NCBI RefSeq assembly: GCF_013449735.1
Contig: NZ_JACBNY010000008.1
Location: 1-64,000, forward strand
DNA length: 64,000 nt
Direction: 5' to 3'
Source: Pseudolactococcus laudensis
GTDB taxonomy: Bacteria; Bacillota; Bacilli; Lactobacillales; Streptococcaceae
Part shown: in pieces, positions 1-8,500 of the stretch
Layout: the number at the start of each line of letters is the position of its first letter
How positions within the stretch are numbered: position 1 is the stretch's first letter
The notes under the pieces: generated by a model
What the model saw: the letters and a program-made list of their open reading frames with translations, nothing else
Told to the model about the DNA's origin: nothing
Databases searched by the model: none
Position numbers and translations under genes: made by a program

Positions 1-386
1 ACTTTGCTTCTGAAATTACGAATAGGCTGACACAAAGGAATGGGGAAGCTGTCAATAATGGATACACTAATTCCTTCAACCTCTTTAAAGACGAGTGCTT
101 GGCGAATGACTTGGATACTCGGTAAGACGGCATTACAACGGCGGACAAAGCGAGAATATTCTAGGAAATTAGGAAATAAACTTTGAGCAAGTTGGTGTTT
201 AGCTTTAAGCGTTTCACTAAAATGCAGTACGCCCCATAGGTAACAAGCGATAACTAAGCAATCTGATGTTGCGAGATGGACGTTCTTTCGGTTTTGAACC
301 TCAAGGGGAACACTCTTTTGATAAAGCGTCTCAATGGTTGTCAGTAAATAAACAAAAACTTTTGGAAGTGTGCTATTATAAGTCAT
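1..386 (-). mobile_element. IS982-family transposase, 5' part (runs off left edge)
   Basis: Reading leftward from an ATG at 386, the frame is open to the window edge, about 128 residues. It contains the run IDSFPIPLCQPIRNFRSK, which I recognise from IS982-type DDE transposases of lactococci; the Asp of IDS would be the first catalytic acid. The N-terminal part (MTYNSTLPKVFVYLLT) also fits the family. The 3' half and the far terminal repeat lie outside the window, so intactness cannot be judged. It sits directly downstream of a kdgK fragment that is cut short, so the insertion probably caused or followed that truncation. Family call is firm; the exact IS name is not given. Confidence 0.8.
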
Positions 387-442
387 ATAAGTCGTGCGCT
401 TTCTAATGCGTAGTGGTTTAAGATTAGGATAGCACGACTTAT
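387..442. repeat. Inverted repeat at IS/kdgK junction
   Basis: ATAAGTCGTGC at 387-397 is perfectly complementary to GCACGACTTAT at 432-442, an 11-bp stem with a 34-nt loop. It abuts the transposase start codon and the kdgK remnant stop at 443. It may be a hairpin at the IS edge that blocks outside transcripts or their translation, or part of the terminal structure of the element. Which one cannot be decided without the other IS end. Confidence 0.5.
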
Positions 443-744
443 TTATTTTCCAATGAAATTAACTAGCAATTCGGGTAAATAATAGGTCCCTAGACGCTCA
501 CCGCCAAATTGCAAATAATCTGTATGAACACCATAGGTTTCCAGATGTTGCTTGACCCCTAATCCCAACAAATTATCAGGAACAAGACTAGCAAAGTAAG
601 CCTCATGCCCAAAGTTTGCGAGAGATATGGCAACATTTGCCTCCCGCCACCATAATGACCGTTAAGGCTTGACACTCTTGTCAAACGTTGACCCGCTAGT
701 GTTGATAAACGCAACATCATTTCACCTAAAGTTAAAACTTTCAT
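443..744 (-). pseudogene. kdgK: 2-dehydro-3-deoxygluconokinase, frameshifted and truncated
   Basis: The start MKVLTLGEMMLRLST is the N-terminus of a PfkB-family KDG kinase and aligns with the intact paralogue at 25192-26202. After residue 34 (HYGGG) one base is missing near 652. Shifting frame restores EANVAISLANFGHE and continues to ERLGTYY near 480. After that the sequence no longer matches and ends at a TAA at 443-445. All substrate and ATP-binding regions, including the C-terminal GGGDAF motif, are absent, so the gene is dead. Its ATG overlaps the kdgA stop as ATGA (741-744), so it was the last gene of the uronate operon. The nearby IS982 copy probably explains the 3' loss. Confidence 0.85.
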
Positions 745-1403
745 GAGACACCTACCGATTGGTTTTTAATTTCAGCATATTTTTCAGCATATTGTTTGGC
801 AATAGCTGTCACACCTTCAAAATCTCCTTTAGTTGCAGGTGCAAGAAGATTGCCTCCTACACCAACCGCTACAACTCCTGCTCTAAACCACTCTGCCATA
901 TTTTCTAGCGAGACACCACCTGTGGGCATGATATTTAATTGCGGCATCGGTGCTTTAAAACCTGAGATTATACTTGGACCATAGGCACTGCCTGGGAAAA
1001 GTTTGATGATGTCTGCTCCTGCCTTGAGCGCTACTTTCATTTCCGTAATGGTCATGCATCCAGGTAGGTATGGCATTTGATATAGATTACAAATTTCAGC
1101 TGTTTCTAAATCAAATGTCGGACTAACAACAAACTCGGCACCTGCCATAATAGCAAGACGAGCAGTTACTGCATCAAGGACAGTCCCAGCGCCAACAACA
1201 ACTTTTTCATCCCCTTGATATTGTGCACTTAATGTCTCAATCACTTGAACAGCATTTGGCACTGTAAAAGTCACTTCAAGACCAACAACTCCTCCTGTAA
1301 CAAGGGCTTGTGATGCTTTAATTGCCTCTTCTTTAGAACGGCCACGAACAACGGCGATAACTCCTGCATCTTCTAATTTTTTGAGTATCTTTTGCTTTTT
1401 CAT
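741..1403 (-). CDS. kdgA: KDPG/KHG aldolase, copy 1
   Basis: This 220-residue TIM-barrel class I aldolase cleaves 2-keto-3-deoxy-6-phosphogluconate to pyruvate and glyceraldehyde 3-phosphate, the last step of hexuronate breakdown. The Schiff-base lysine is Lys134 in IIKLFPGSAYGPS, the catalytic glutamate is Glu43 in GLEVTFTVP, and the PGCMT and PTGGVS phosphate-binding loops are present. Length is normal for the family. It lies 48 bp downstream of uxuA in the operon and overlaps the broken kdgK by four bases. Its substrate would need KDG kinase, which is lost here but present at 25.2 kb, so the enzyme could still be fed. A second, similar copy lies at 26333-26983. Confidence 0.93.
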   Translation of the reverse strand: MKKQKILKKLEDAGVIAVVRGRSKEEAIKASQALVTGGVVGLEVTFTVPNAVQVIETLSAQYQGDEKVVVGAGTVLDAVTARLAIMAGAEFVVSPTFDLETAEICNLYQMPYLPGCMTITEMKVALKAGADIIKLFPGSAYGPSIISGFKAPMPQLNIMPTGGVSLENMAEWFRAGVVAVGVGGNLLAPATKGDFEGVTAIAKQYAEKYAEIKNQSVGVS

Positions 1404-1450
1404 GATGTCAATCCTTCATCTCTTTTCTAACGCTAAGCGAACAAAGTAGA

Positions 1451-2530
1451 TTACTTCACTTGGCGTTTTTCCAAAGCCTCCCACAAACCTGTTAAGTACA
1501 TGGCACCTAAGGCACGATCGTATAAACCGTAACCCGGACGACCTGTTTCTCCCCAAATCATCCGACCATGGTCGGGCCGAATATAGCCATCAAAACCATT
1601 GTCATAGAGGGCTGCCATGATGTTAAACATATCATGTGACCCATAAGCACTATAATGTGCAGATTCATAACAATCTTTACCATTATCACCAATAAACTTA
1701 ACATTACGAACATGTGCAAAGGGAATTCGATCTCGCTTGGCAAACTCAGCAACGATTGCAACTAGGTCATTATCAGGGTCTTCACCGATAGAGCCTGTGC
1801 AGAAAGTAATGCCATTATATGGCGAATCAACAGCTTGGCAGATGAAGTCTAAGTCATCACGATTTTTGACAATACGCGGTAGACCAAAAATTGAATAAGG
1901 TGGATCATCAGGATGAATCCCCATCTTGATATCAACTTCCTCACAAACTGGGATGATCTGTTCTAAGAAATATTTGAGATTAGCTCTAAGATCAGTTTCG
2001 GTTACATCTTGATATTGCGCAATGAGTTTAGTCACATCTGCCAAACGTTCAGGTTCCCATCCTGGTAAAACAGTTCCTGCATTTTGAGATAAAACATCAT
2101 TAGCGACCTCTTCTGGCGATTTTTGGACGCCTTCAAGAAAGAAAGCCATTGTCGTCGAGCCATCTTCAAGCTGATAGGCCATCTCTGTTTTCATCCAATC
2201 AAATACTGGCATGAAATTATAACAAATGACTTTAATACCGATTTTTGCTAAACGACGAATCGTTTCTTTATAATTTTCAATATAACGCTCACGTGACGGC
2301 AAGCCAAGCTTGATATCTTCATGGATGTTCACGGACTCAATAACTTCTAGTTCTAAACCGGCTGCAACAACATCATCTTTTAGCGCTTTGATTTTATCTT
2401 CTGGCCATACTTCACCAACTGGCACATCAAACAAAGCACCTACAACACCTGTCATACCAGGGATTTGACGGATATTTTCAATTTTTACTGGATCATCATT
2501 TTTACCATACCAACGCATTGTCATTTTCAT
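1451..2530 (-). CDS. uxuA: Mannonate dehydratase, copy 1
   Basis: The 359-residue product dehydrates D-mannonate to 2-keto-3-deoxygluconate in the cytoplasm. It begins MKMTMRWYG like other UxuA proteins. It keeps the conserved metal and active-site segments: CYNFMPVFDW (about 95), MGIHPDDPPYSIFGLPR (about 205), FCTGSIGEDP, FAHVRNVKF and the C-terminal GYIRPDHGRMIWGE. It is 8 bp downstream of uxuB, so the two are co-transcribed. No lesion is visible. The paralogue at 28831-29901 is clearly related but differs throughout, so the two clusters are not a recent duplication. Confidence 0.95.
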   Translation of the reverse strand: MKMTMRWYGKNDDPVKIENIRQIPGMTGVVGALFDVPVGEVWPEDKIKALKDDVVAAGLELEVIESVNIHEDIKLGLPSRERYIENYKETIRRLAKIGIKVICYNFMPVFDWMKTEMAYQLEDGSTTMAFFLEGVQKSPEEVANDVLSQNAGTVLPGWEPERLADVTKLIAQYQDVTETDLRANLKYFLEQIIPVCEEVDIKMGIHPDDPPYSIFGLPRIVKNRDDLDFICQAVDSPYNGITFCTGSIGEDPDNDLVAIVAEFAKRDRIPFAHVRNVKFIGDNGKDCYESAHYSAYGSHDMFNIMAALYDNGFDGYIRPDHGRMIWGETGRPGYGLYDRALGAMYLTGLWEALEKRQVK

Positions 2531-2538
2531 ATTATTGC

Positions 2539-4188
2539 CTACTTTCTGATGTTTTTAGCATGTATTGCTAACGTTTCTTGTAGCACGCGTCTTACACTGC
2601 CCGGTGCTTGGATCATTTGCTCAAAAAAATGTTCGATCTTTTCAGCTAGGCCAATTTCTAGTAAATCAACACCAAAAATGGCTTGCTTGCTTAAAATCGG
2701 TCGTAAAATCGCGTGTGCATCTATTTCACCACCCAGAGTAACTGTAGCTAAGTGTGCCTGTAATTCTGTTAATAGTGGGTCTGGGCTGACTTCAAATGTC
2801 TCACCTTTATCATCAATTGCTAGTAGATAGCGACACCATGCTGCAATCGTTAAAGGAATAAAAGTTAATGCACGTACATCCTTATCTGGTGCTGCCACAT
2901 AGGCTTTCAGAGTTTCACCAAAACGAGTCCCAATTTTCTGAGACATATCCGATGCAATCCGTTGTGGCATATCTGGAATATTCGGATTGGCAAATCGCTG
3001 ATAGATGACTTCTTTGATAAAATCTACTGGATTGATAATCTCTGGATTTTCAACAACCGGTAACCCTTCAATAAAGCCAACTTGTTCAATTAAGCTCAGC
3101 AAATCTTTATCCTGAACTTCCTTATAAATTCGTTCAAATCCAAGTAAACAACCAAATATGGCAAGCGTTGTGTGAAGAGGATTTAAACAGGTGCAGACTT
3201 TCATTAAATCAGCCTTGTTAATCGTTTCGCGATTTCCTAACAAGACGCCACTCGCTTTTTCAAAGGCTGGTCGACCATTTGGAAAATCATCTTCAATGGC
3301 GAGATAGTGGACTTCTTCTGTATTGACAAAGGCAGACAATAACATTTTTTGCTTGGCTGAAATGAAGGGGACCATGTCTTCAATACCTTCTGATGTTAGT
3401 TTTTCGGCTATGGCTTGATTTGGCAGAGGTGTAATGCGGTCAATCATCGAATATGGAAAACTAACTTTATCTCCCGTCGCTAGATAATCAACAAATGCTT
3501 GTGTGACATGGCCTATTTTTTGCCAACCTTGCGCAATTTCTAAAACCGTTGCTTTTAGCCTGTCGCCATTATGCGAGAAATTATCGGTTGAAAGAACGGC
3601 TAGTGGTGCTCCACCTGCTAGAAATCTTTTCAAAAGTAGGTAGGTCAATTTAGACATGGTGTGTTGCAAATTTTCAAAACTAATGGTTGTTCGAAGGTCT
3701 TGCGCGACTTGCGACATGAGTTGCCCCGAGGAATCTTTAATGATGTAGCCTTTTTCAGTAATTGTTAGGGTGACTAATTTTAGACTCGGATTTTGAAAAA
3801 CGTCAACTAGTCTTGCCATGTCCTCGGGGCGACTGGCATGAGCAAATAGGCTTTCGGCAGTGGATGCGAGCAGTTCTTTGTTAAACGTGCCGTCTGACTT
3901 CATCACAACGCTCAATGAGCGATTGTTAAAGCCGTGATAAAGCTCGTCAATCATATCTTCACCAAAAGTTTCGACGAGGATAATCCCAGTTTCAAGTTCG
4001 CCTGCATTTAATAAATCTTGTGCAATCTGACCATGGAAACATCTGTAAAGATTGCCACCACCAAAGTGGACCCACTCAGGATTTTCTTGTGTTTTTTGCC
4101 GAACAATCTGCTCGTCATAATTGGGTGTGTTTATATTTTTATCTGAAAATCGGTCACGTTCTGTTAAGTAATTTTCTGTAATTTTCAT
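2539..4188 (-). CDS. uxuB: Fructuronate reductase (mannitol dehydrogenase family), copy 1
   Basis: This 549-residue NAD-dependent oxidoreductase interconverts D-fructuronate and D-mannonate. The nucleotide-binding segment is HFGGGNLYRCFHG (about 41-53). The catalytic polyol dehydrogenase signature lies in KVCTCLNPLHTTLAIFG (about 330-346), with Lys, Asn and His in the KxxxxxNPLH arrangement, and STDNFSHNGD and PYSMIDRITP are also present. The start ATG at 4188 follows a GGAG site. It sits 22 bp below uxaC and 8 bp above uxuA. Length matches the family. A tagaturonate reductase (UxaB) role is the main alternative, but the adjacent uxuA argues for fructuronate. Confidence 0.92.
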   Translation of the reverse strand: MKITENYLTERDRFSDKNINTPNYDEQIVRQKTQENPEWVHFGGGNLYRCFHGQIAQDLLNAGELETGIILVETFGEDMIDELYHGFNNRSLSVVMKSDGTFNKELLASTAESLFAHASRPEDMARLVDVFQNPSLKLVTLTITEKGYIIKDSSGQLMSQVAQDLRTTISFENLQHTMSKLTYLLLKRFLAGGAPLAVLSTDNFSHNGDRLKATVLEIAQGWQKIGHVTQAFVDYLATGDKVSFPYSMIDRITPLPNQAIAEKLTSEGIEDMVPFISAKQKMLLSAFVNTEEVHYLAIEDDFPNGRPAFEKASGVLLGNRETINKADLMKVCTCLNPLHTTLAIFGCLLGFERIYKEVQDKDLLSLIEQVGFIEGLPVVENPEIINPVDFIKEVIYQRFANPNIPDMPQRIASDMSQKIGTRFGETLKAYVAAPDKDVRALTFIPLTIAAWCRYLLAIDDKGETFEVSPDPLLTELQAHLATVTLGGEIDAHAILRPILSKQAIFGVDLLEIGLAEKIEHFFEQMIQAPGSVRRVLQETLAIHAKNIRK

Positions 4189-4210
4189 CCAAATACTCCA
4201 TTTCTATGCT

Positions 4211-5611
4211 TTAAAGGCTTGACTCTTTCAACTGTTCAAATTTAAAATAGTCTTTAGCATTCGTGTAGCTAATTCCCTCTATCATCTGGCGTAGTAGGGT
4301 TGTATCATCTGGATAAAAACCCAATTCTACTTTTTCTGCGATATAATTTGCCAAAATTCGACGAAAATAATCATGCCTTGAGTAACTCAAGAAACTGCGT
4401 GAATCAGTCAACATACCAATAAAATTCATGAGTACGCCATTATCAGCTAAGCTCTCCATCTGACGAATCATTCCACGGTAAGTATCATTAAACCACCAGC
4501 CAGCACCAAATTGGACACGACTTTTGATGCCATCGTCATTCATCTGGAAATTACCACAAGTGCTAACAATCATGTCGTTTTGTGTTGGGTTGGTATTGTA
4601 TAAAATTGTCCTCGGTAAATCATTGGTTTTATCTAGTGCATCTAACAGTCGATCCAAATGCAGGGCTAAATCGGCTTGATCATAAATTGAGTCACCTCCT
4701 GTATCAGCGCCCACGAGCTTAAATAAGCGTGTATTCGTACTTCGGGCGGCACCAAAGTGAAGTTGCATGACCCAATCATAACGCTTATAAAGTTTACCTA
4801 GTGCCACCATCATCTGACCTTGCCATTTGGCAATTTCATGTCGCTCAAGTGGTTGATTGCGAAGTGCTTTTTTGAAAATGCTATCCAACTCTTCAGGTGT
4901 TGCCTCATCATAAAGTATGTATGTAAAACCGTGATCGCTGACTCTGCCGCCATTTTCAGTGAAGTACTGCAAACGCTGCTCTAAAAAAGACATTAACTCA
5001 GCAAAGGTCGCAACCCGAGAACCCCTGAAATCAGAAATCTTCTGAATATACTCGATAAAATTGGGGTTTTCAATCGCAATGACTGGATCAGGTCTAAAAC
5101 TTGGCGCAACGATACACGGAAAATCCGAAGTAGCAATTTGTTGATGAAACTGCAAATCACTCAACATATCATCAGTTGTACCGATATACTTCACATGAGA
5201 TGCCAAAATCAAAGATTGTGCTGTTACTTCATGTTTAGCTAGATAATCATTACAGGCTTTATAAATCCTAGATGCGCTCTCTGCCGTTAAAAGTTCTGTT
5301 ATGTCGAAAACTTGTTTTAACTCCAGATGCGTCCAATGGTATAAAGGATTGCCAAGTAATCGCTCGACTGTTTGCGCCCAAGCATAAAATTTTTCCCAGT
5401 CGCTCGCATCACCAGTAATCTCTGATTCCGGTATGCCGCACGCGCGCATGGCACGCCACTTATAATGGTCACCCTCAAGCCACAATGCTGTTATCGATAA
5501 AAACCGACTATTTTCAGCAATTTGTTTTGGATCCAAATGACAGTGGTAATCAATAATCGGTAAGTTTTCAGCAGCATCATGGAACAAGGACTTTGCTAAG
5601 GTACTTTCCAA
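4211..5611 (-). CDS. uxaC: Uronate isomerase with lost native start
   Basis: UxaC converts D-glucuronate to D-fructuronate and D-galacturonate to D-tagaturonate. The metal ligands HCH are in IIDYHCHLDPK, and later conserved runs such as ARSTNTRLFKLVG, GGDSI and RQMESLADNGVL are intact. Homologues start with Met then about ten residues before the LLE-x-TA region. Here the frame upstream reads IDKDFLLESTLAK with no ATG, GTG or good ribosome site before a TGA at 5639-5641. The best start is TTG at 5611, or reinitiation at the ATT that overlaps the stop of the permease stub (5625-5627). The 5' end looks fused to deleted transporter DNA, so expression may be weak. Confidence 0.85.
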   Translation of the reverse strand: MESTLAKSLFHDAAENLPIIDYHCHLDPKQIAENSRFLSITALWLEGDHYKWRAMRACGIPESEITGDASDWEKFYAWAQTVERLLGNPLYHWTHLELKQVFDITELLTAESASRIYKACNDYLAKHEVTAQSLILASHVKYIGTTDDMLSDLQFHQQIATSDFPCIVAPSFRPDPVIAIENPNFIEYIQKISDFRGSRVATFAELMSFLEQRLQYFTENGGRVSDHGFTYILYDEATPEELDSIFKKALRNQPLERHEIAKWQGQMMVALGKLYKRYDWVMQLHFGAARSTNTRLFKLVGADTGGDSIYDQADLALHLDRLLDALDKTNDLPRTILYNTNPTQNDMIVSTCGNFQMNDDGIKSRVQFGAGWWFNDTYRGMIRQMESLADNGVLMNFIGMLTDSRSFLSYSRHDYFRRILANYIAEKVELGFYPDDTTLLRQMIEGISYTNAKDYFKFEQLKESSL

Positions 5612-5624
5612 TAAAAAATCTTTA

Positions 5625-5738
5625 TCAATAGTCTGTCAACGCATAATAGAACGATGATAAAATCGGCCAGATTGTCAACACCACAAAGCCAACAAGCCAA
5701 GGTTCCACAAAAAGTAATCCAATTTTTTTATTTTTCAT
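5625..5738 (-). pseudogene. Stub of sugar ABC transporter permease (MalF type)
   Basis: A good ribosome site (AGAAAGG, 7 nt spacing) precedes ATG at 5738. The 37-residue product begins MKNKKIGLLFVEPWLVGF and ends FYYALTDY at a TGA. The first transmembrane segment and the PxxxxSFYYALTDY motif are typical of the N-terminus of carbohydrate ABC permeases that pair with family 1 binding proteins. The remaining 250 or so residues, the second permease and any other genes between here and uxaC are missing. This is a clean internal deletion joining the permease to codon 3 or so of uxaC. It leaves the binding protein at 5836-7161 without a partner in this window. Confidence 0.75.
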
Positions 5739-5835
5739 TGGTTAACCTTTCTAAAAGATATAGATGAATGAGTCTATACGCTATAAATGATTATAGGAAC
5801 AAATAATTAATATTTGTTCCCATAATACGGACTGA

Positions 5836-7161
5836 TTATTTCAATTTATAATCTTTGGCAAGTTTGGCAGCTTGATCTTTTGTTTTAGTGTAAACATTTT
5901 TAGCCGCTGTCTTCAAATCTGTTTTACCAAGCTCAACAGCTTCGATTTCAGTTGTGTAAATCGTTGTCAAAGTACCATCTTCATAGAATGGTGTTTCATT
6001 AATTTTCACAGCATCTTGTGCGTAATCAAAACCATCCTTCATGAAACCAGTTAATTTACCATCTTTAGTCAAAACATCAACTGCCTTACTTGAGGCAGGG
6101 ATACCACGCGAAAGGCCTAACGTTTTGTTCGCTTCTTCACCGTTCAAGAAATCATTAAGGAAAGTACCAACTTGTTCTAGGTTCTTTTCATTTTTCTTGA
6201 CACCGAATAAAAGGGAGGGTTTAGATAAAAGATTAACTTTTTTACCGCCTTTAGCGATTGGATAATCAACGATAACTAACTCATCACCAACCTCTTTAAG
6301 CGATTCATAGTCAGATGTGATACCGGCATTCCAACCAATTCCGCCACCATATTCGCCGTCCAACCATTTTTTATTTATCGCTAATGAAACAGGCTCAGTG
6401 CCGACATTTTCAAGGTAATCTTTACGTGAGACGAAGACGTGCGCATCTGCCATTTCTTTGTACCAAGTCATACCATCTAAGTAATCCTGTTCAGACCAGT
6501 TTAAGTCACCTTTTTCATCAAATTCAGCCTTACCAGTTTTTTGTTGCAACCAGTTGGTAACAGGGAAACGCCAAGTTGGCGAGGCAATCATAAATGACCC
6601 TTCTGGTAACTTCTTAGCTGCCGCTGCATAGTCATCCCAAGTTTTAAGTGATGCAACATCAATATCATTGCGCTCATAGGCCGTTTTATTGACATACATC
6701 ACCAAGGTATTTTGTCCGTAAGGTACAGCAACTTGTTTGCCATCAACCTGACCAAATTTCAAGAAATCTTTATCGTAAGTTGATAAATCTAAACTTTTGA
6801 TTGTAGACAGGTCGTAGAATCCGCCATTTTGCCCAAACTGAGGGACCCAGTTATAAAGCAAAGTTGTGACATCTGCAAGTGTATTACCCGCATAACGAGT
6901 TGTGAAGACTTGGTCCAAATCACCAAAACCACTAGGTTCACCTTTGACCTTGATGTCTTTATGCTCTTTTTCAAAGCCATTAATCATATCTTGTGTTGCT
7001 TTGTGACGGTCATCATTTCCCCACCAGCTAAAGCTGATTTGGACGGCACCTTTATTGTCTGATGTCGCTTTATTTTTCTTACCCGCCGAACACCCTGCTG
7101 CCAATGTTACAACAGATAGAACAGTAACTGCACTCAGTGCAACTTTTTGCCATTTTTTCAT
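5836..7161 (-). CDS. Sugar ABC transporter solute-binding lipoprotein (family 1), orphan
   Basis: The 441-residue protein starts with a lipoprotein signal: Lys-rich head, hydrophobic core, and lipobox LAAGC with Cys24. The mature part (SWWGNDDRHKATQDMINGF, later GIPASSKAV) is a family 1 extracellular solute-binding domain, as in maltose/multiple-sugar systems. By context its ligand was probably a uronate or uronate-containing oligosaccharide; this is inference. It would be anchored outside the cell, but the only permease nearby is the stub at 5625-5738. ATG at 7161 follows AAGGAGC. It is the first gene of the operon, about 490 nt below a strong promoter. Confidence 0.88.
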   Translation of the reverse strand: MKKWQKVALSAVTVLSVVTLAAGCSAGKKNKATSDNKGAVQISFSWWGNDDRHKATQDMINGFEKEHKDIKVKGEPSGFGDLDQVFTTRYAGNTLADVTTLLYNWVPQFGQNGGFYDLSTIKSLDLSTYDKDFLKFGQVDGKQVAVPYGQNTLVMYVNKTAYERNDIDVASLKTWDDYAAAAKKLPEGSFMIASPTWRFPVTNWLQQKTGKAEFDEKGDLNWSEQDYLDGMTWYKEMADAHVFVSRKDYLENVGTEPVSLAINKKWLDGEYGGGIGWNAGITSDYESLKEVGDELVIVDYPIAKGGKKVNLLSKPSLLFGVKKNEKNLEQVGTFLNDFLNGEEANKTLGLSRGIPASSKAVDVLTKDGKLTGFMKDGFDYAQDAVKINETPFYEDGTLTTIYTTEIEAVELGKTDLKTAAKNVYTKTKDQAAKLAKDYKLK

Positions 7162-7650
7162 TTTTTAAGCTCCTTAAATTTTTTATTTTCTAGGGGTTCT
7201 CCCTAAGCGATAATATGTATCCTATTTAATGTTTAAATCCAATAATCGTTAATATGTGATTTCGCATGCTCATTATGACTTGATTCATCTGCGATGTCTT
7301 CACCAGATTAAAACGAATATTCAGTTAAGCTCTCAAGAACTTCTTCGCTGCCATATCATCTGCTAACAGGTAATCGCAAAACGAAGATTTTCTTTCAATA
7401 TTTTGACTTCAATCTCTTTACCTAGACTATCGCGACCGAATACGAAAAGATTCTACTACCGATATCCCTACACTGATTTTTTACTACTTCTGTAAAATAT
7501 GACATTCTTTCTTCCCCCGACTCTCCAAAGAGCCTAAACCTCTAGTTAGGTTGTTTGATAGACAAACGCTTTATTCATTGATTTATTGACGTTTTTCCTA
7601 ACCAACAACACTTCAACACTTTAGTTAGATTGTTCGATGAACTAACTTAA
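7162..7650 (-). other. Long leader of the binding-protein operon with decayed coding-like sequence
   Basis: From the predicted transcript start near 7650 to the lipoprotein ATG there is no intact gene. An ATG near 7490 after GGAAGAAAGA opens a short frame (MSYFTEVVKNQ). Further on, shifted frames read GKEIEVKILKENLRF and LADDMAAKKFLRA before stops. These coding-like pieces in different frames suggest a gene lost by mutation, but I do not recognise the protein. A regulator or a glycosidase would be a usual occupant of this position. Confidence 0.35.
7543..7647. promoter_or_regulatory. Pair of 21-bp operator-like repeats
   Basis: TAGTTAGGTTGTTTGATAGA at 7543-7562 and TAGTTAGATTGTTCGATGAA at 7622-7641 share the pattern TAGTTAGrTTGTTyGATrrAC. 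They lie in the same orientation 79 bp apart. The second copy ends in ACTAAC, making an inverted repeat with GTTAG, and sits immediately after the -10 box. The form resembles ROK/XylR-type or LacI-type operators. The regulator is not in the window as far as I can tell. Confidence 0.5.
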
Positions 7651-7656
7651 ACTCTT

Positions 7657-7685
7657 ATTGTAACCGCTTGCACAATTTTTGTCAA
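7657..7685 (-). promoter_or_regulatory. Promoter with cre site for the uronate operon
   Basis: On the minus strand TTGACA (7680-7685) and TACAAT (7657-7662) are separated by exactly 17 bp. A catabolite-responsive element, TGCAAGCGGTTACA (7659-7672), spans the spacer and -10 box. CcpA bound there would block the promoter when glucose is present. This is a predicted site only. Confidence 0.75.
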
Positions 7686-7756
7686 CACCTTTTTTAACTT
7701 TTTTACAAATTAATATTATTTTTTACAAATTTTCTCCAAATGAAACTGTTTCAATC

Positions 7757-7789
7757 AAAAAAAATAGATTCAGCAACCTGAACCTATTT
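7757..7789 (-). terminator. Intrinsic terminator after the thuA-like gene
   Basis: On the minus strand a 12-bp stem with one G-U pair (AAATAGGTTCAG / CTGAATCTATTT) and a 4-nt loop is followed by a run of T. It ends the galM-thuA transcript about 40 nt beyond the stop. Confidence 0.8.
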
Positions 7790-7827
7790 TCATCTTATAT
7801 TACCGCACCACTGCGCTTAACAAGCAA

Positions 7828-8499
7828 TTATGCTTTTAAATACTGTTTCCACCTAACACTAGATTGATGTTTTAATAGCCAATCGATAACCGTTTTTAAG
7901 AGTGCTAAATTGTGTTGTTCAAGCATCCCCGAAATATCGTGAGCAGGTACATACCCAGCAACCTTACCACTCCCATAAAAATGTCGCCAACCCGCATCCG
8001 ATTCACCCGCATCCGAAAAACTGCGCAGAAAAATATGCGTATAATCATCAACAAAACCAACTTGGTAATGCTCATCCTGAATAACAAACTGACTTGGCGT
8101 CTCAACCAAATCACACTTATAAGTCACTGGCAAAGGCTCTGGATGTTGGATAAAATAACCTTTTAACATCTGGATATACCCTGAATCCGTCGGATAGTTG
8201 GACATACCCGAATGCAACCCCAACCAACTGCCACCATGCTCGACATAAGTTGTGATTAATTGACTCATTTCTGGCGTTAGCCATTCTCTTAGGTCTGTTT
8301 GTTGCGGCGTCCGTTGATTTTCAGCCGATAGGATAATTAAATCTGGATTTTTGGAGAGTGCATCACTTAAGGCATCTAAAGGGACGTTTTCATAGATAAC
8401 AGGCTCATCAAGCAAACTTAAAACACGTTGAAGATACTGATTAGTGTCCTTTCCCTCATGATAATAGTCTCCCGTTACACTAATGACTGTTTTGACCAT
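7828..8499 (-). CDS. ThuA-like domain protein
   Basis: With the start at the ATG at 8499 (GGAG inside the end of the upstream gene) the product is 223 residues. It begins MVKTVISVTGDYYHEG, typical of the ThuA (trehalose utilisation) glutamine-amidotransferase-like fold. Further conserved-looking segments are GGSWLGLHSGMSNYP (about 100-114) and GKVAGYVPAHD. ThuA-like proteins occur in carbohydrate loci, but their reaction is mostly unknown. A longer frame upstream overlaps the epimerase and has no ribosome site, so it was rejected. The gene starts one base after the epimerase stop, so the two are translationally coupled. Confidence 0.75.
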   Translation of the reverse strand: MVKTVISVTGDYYHEGKDTNQYLQRVLSLLDEPVIYENVPLDALSDALSKNPDLIILSAENQRTPQQTDLREWLTPEMSQLITTYVEHGGSWLGLHSGMSNYPTDSGYIQMLKGYFIQHPEPLPVTYKCDLVETPSQFVIQDEHYQVGFVDDYTHIFLRSFSDAGESDAGWRHFYGSGKVAGYVPAHDISGMLEQHNLALLKTVIDWLLKHQSSVRWKQYLKA

Positions 8500-8500
8500 T

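Noticed and set aside
7902-8166. Overlapping frames on both strands inside the thuA-like gene
   Set aside because: Low-quality composition and no start signals; the ThuA frame explains the region.
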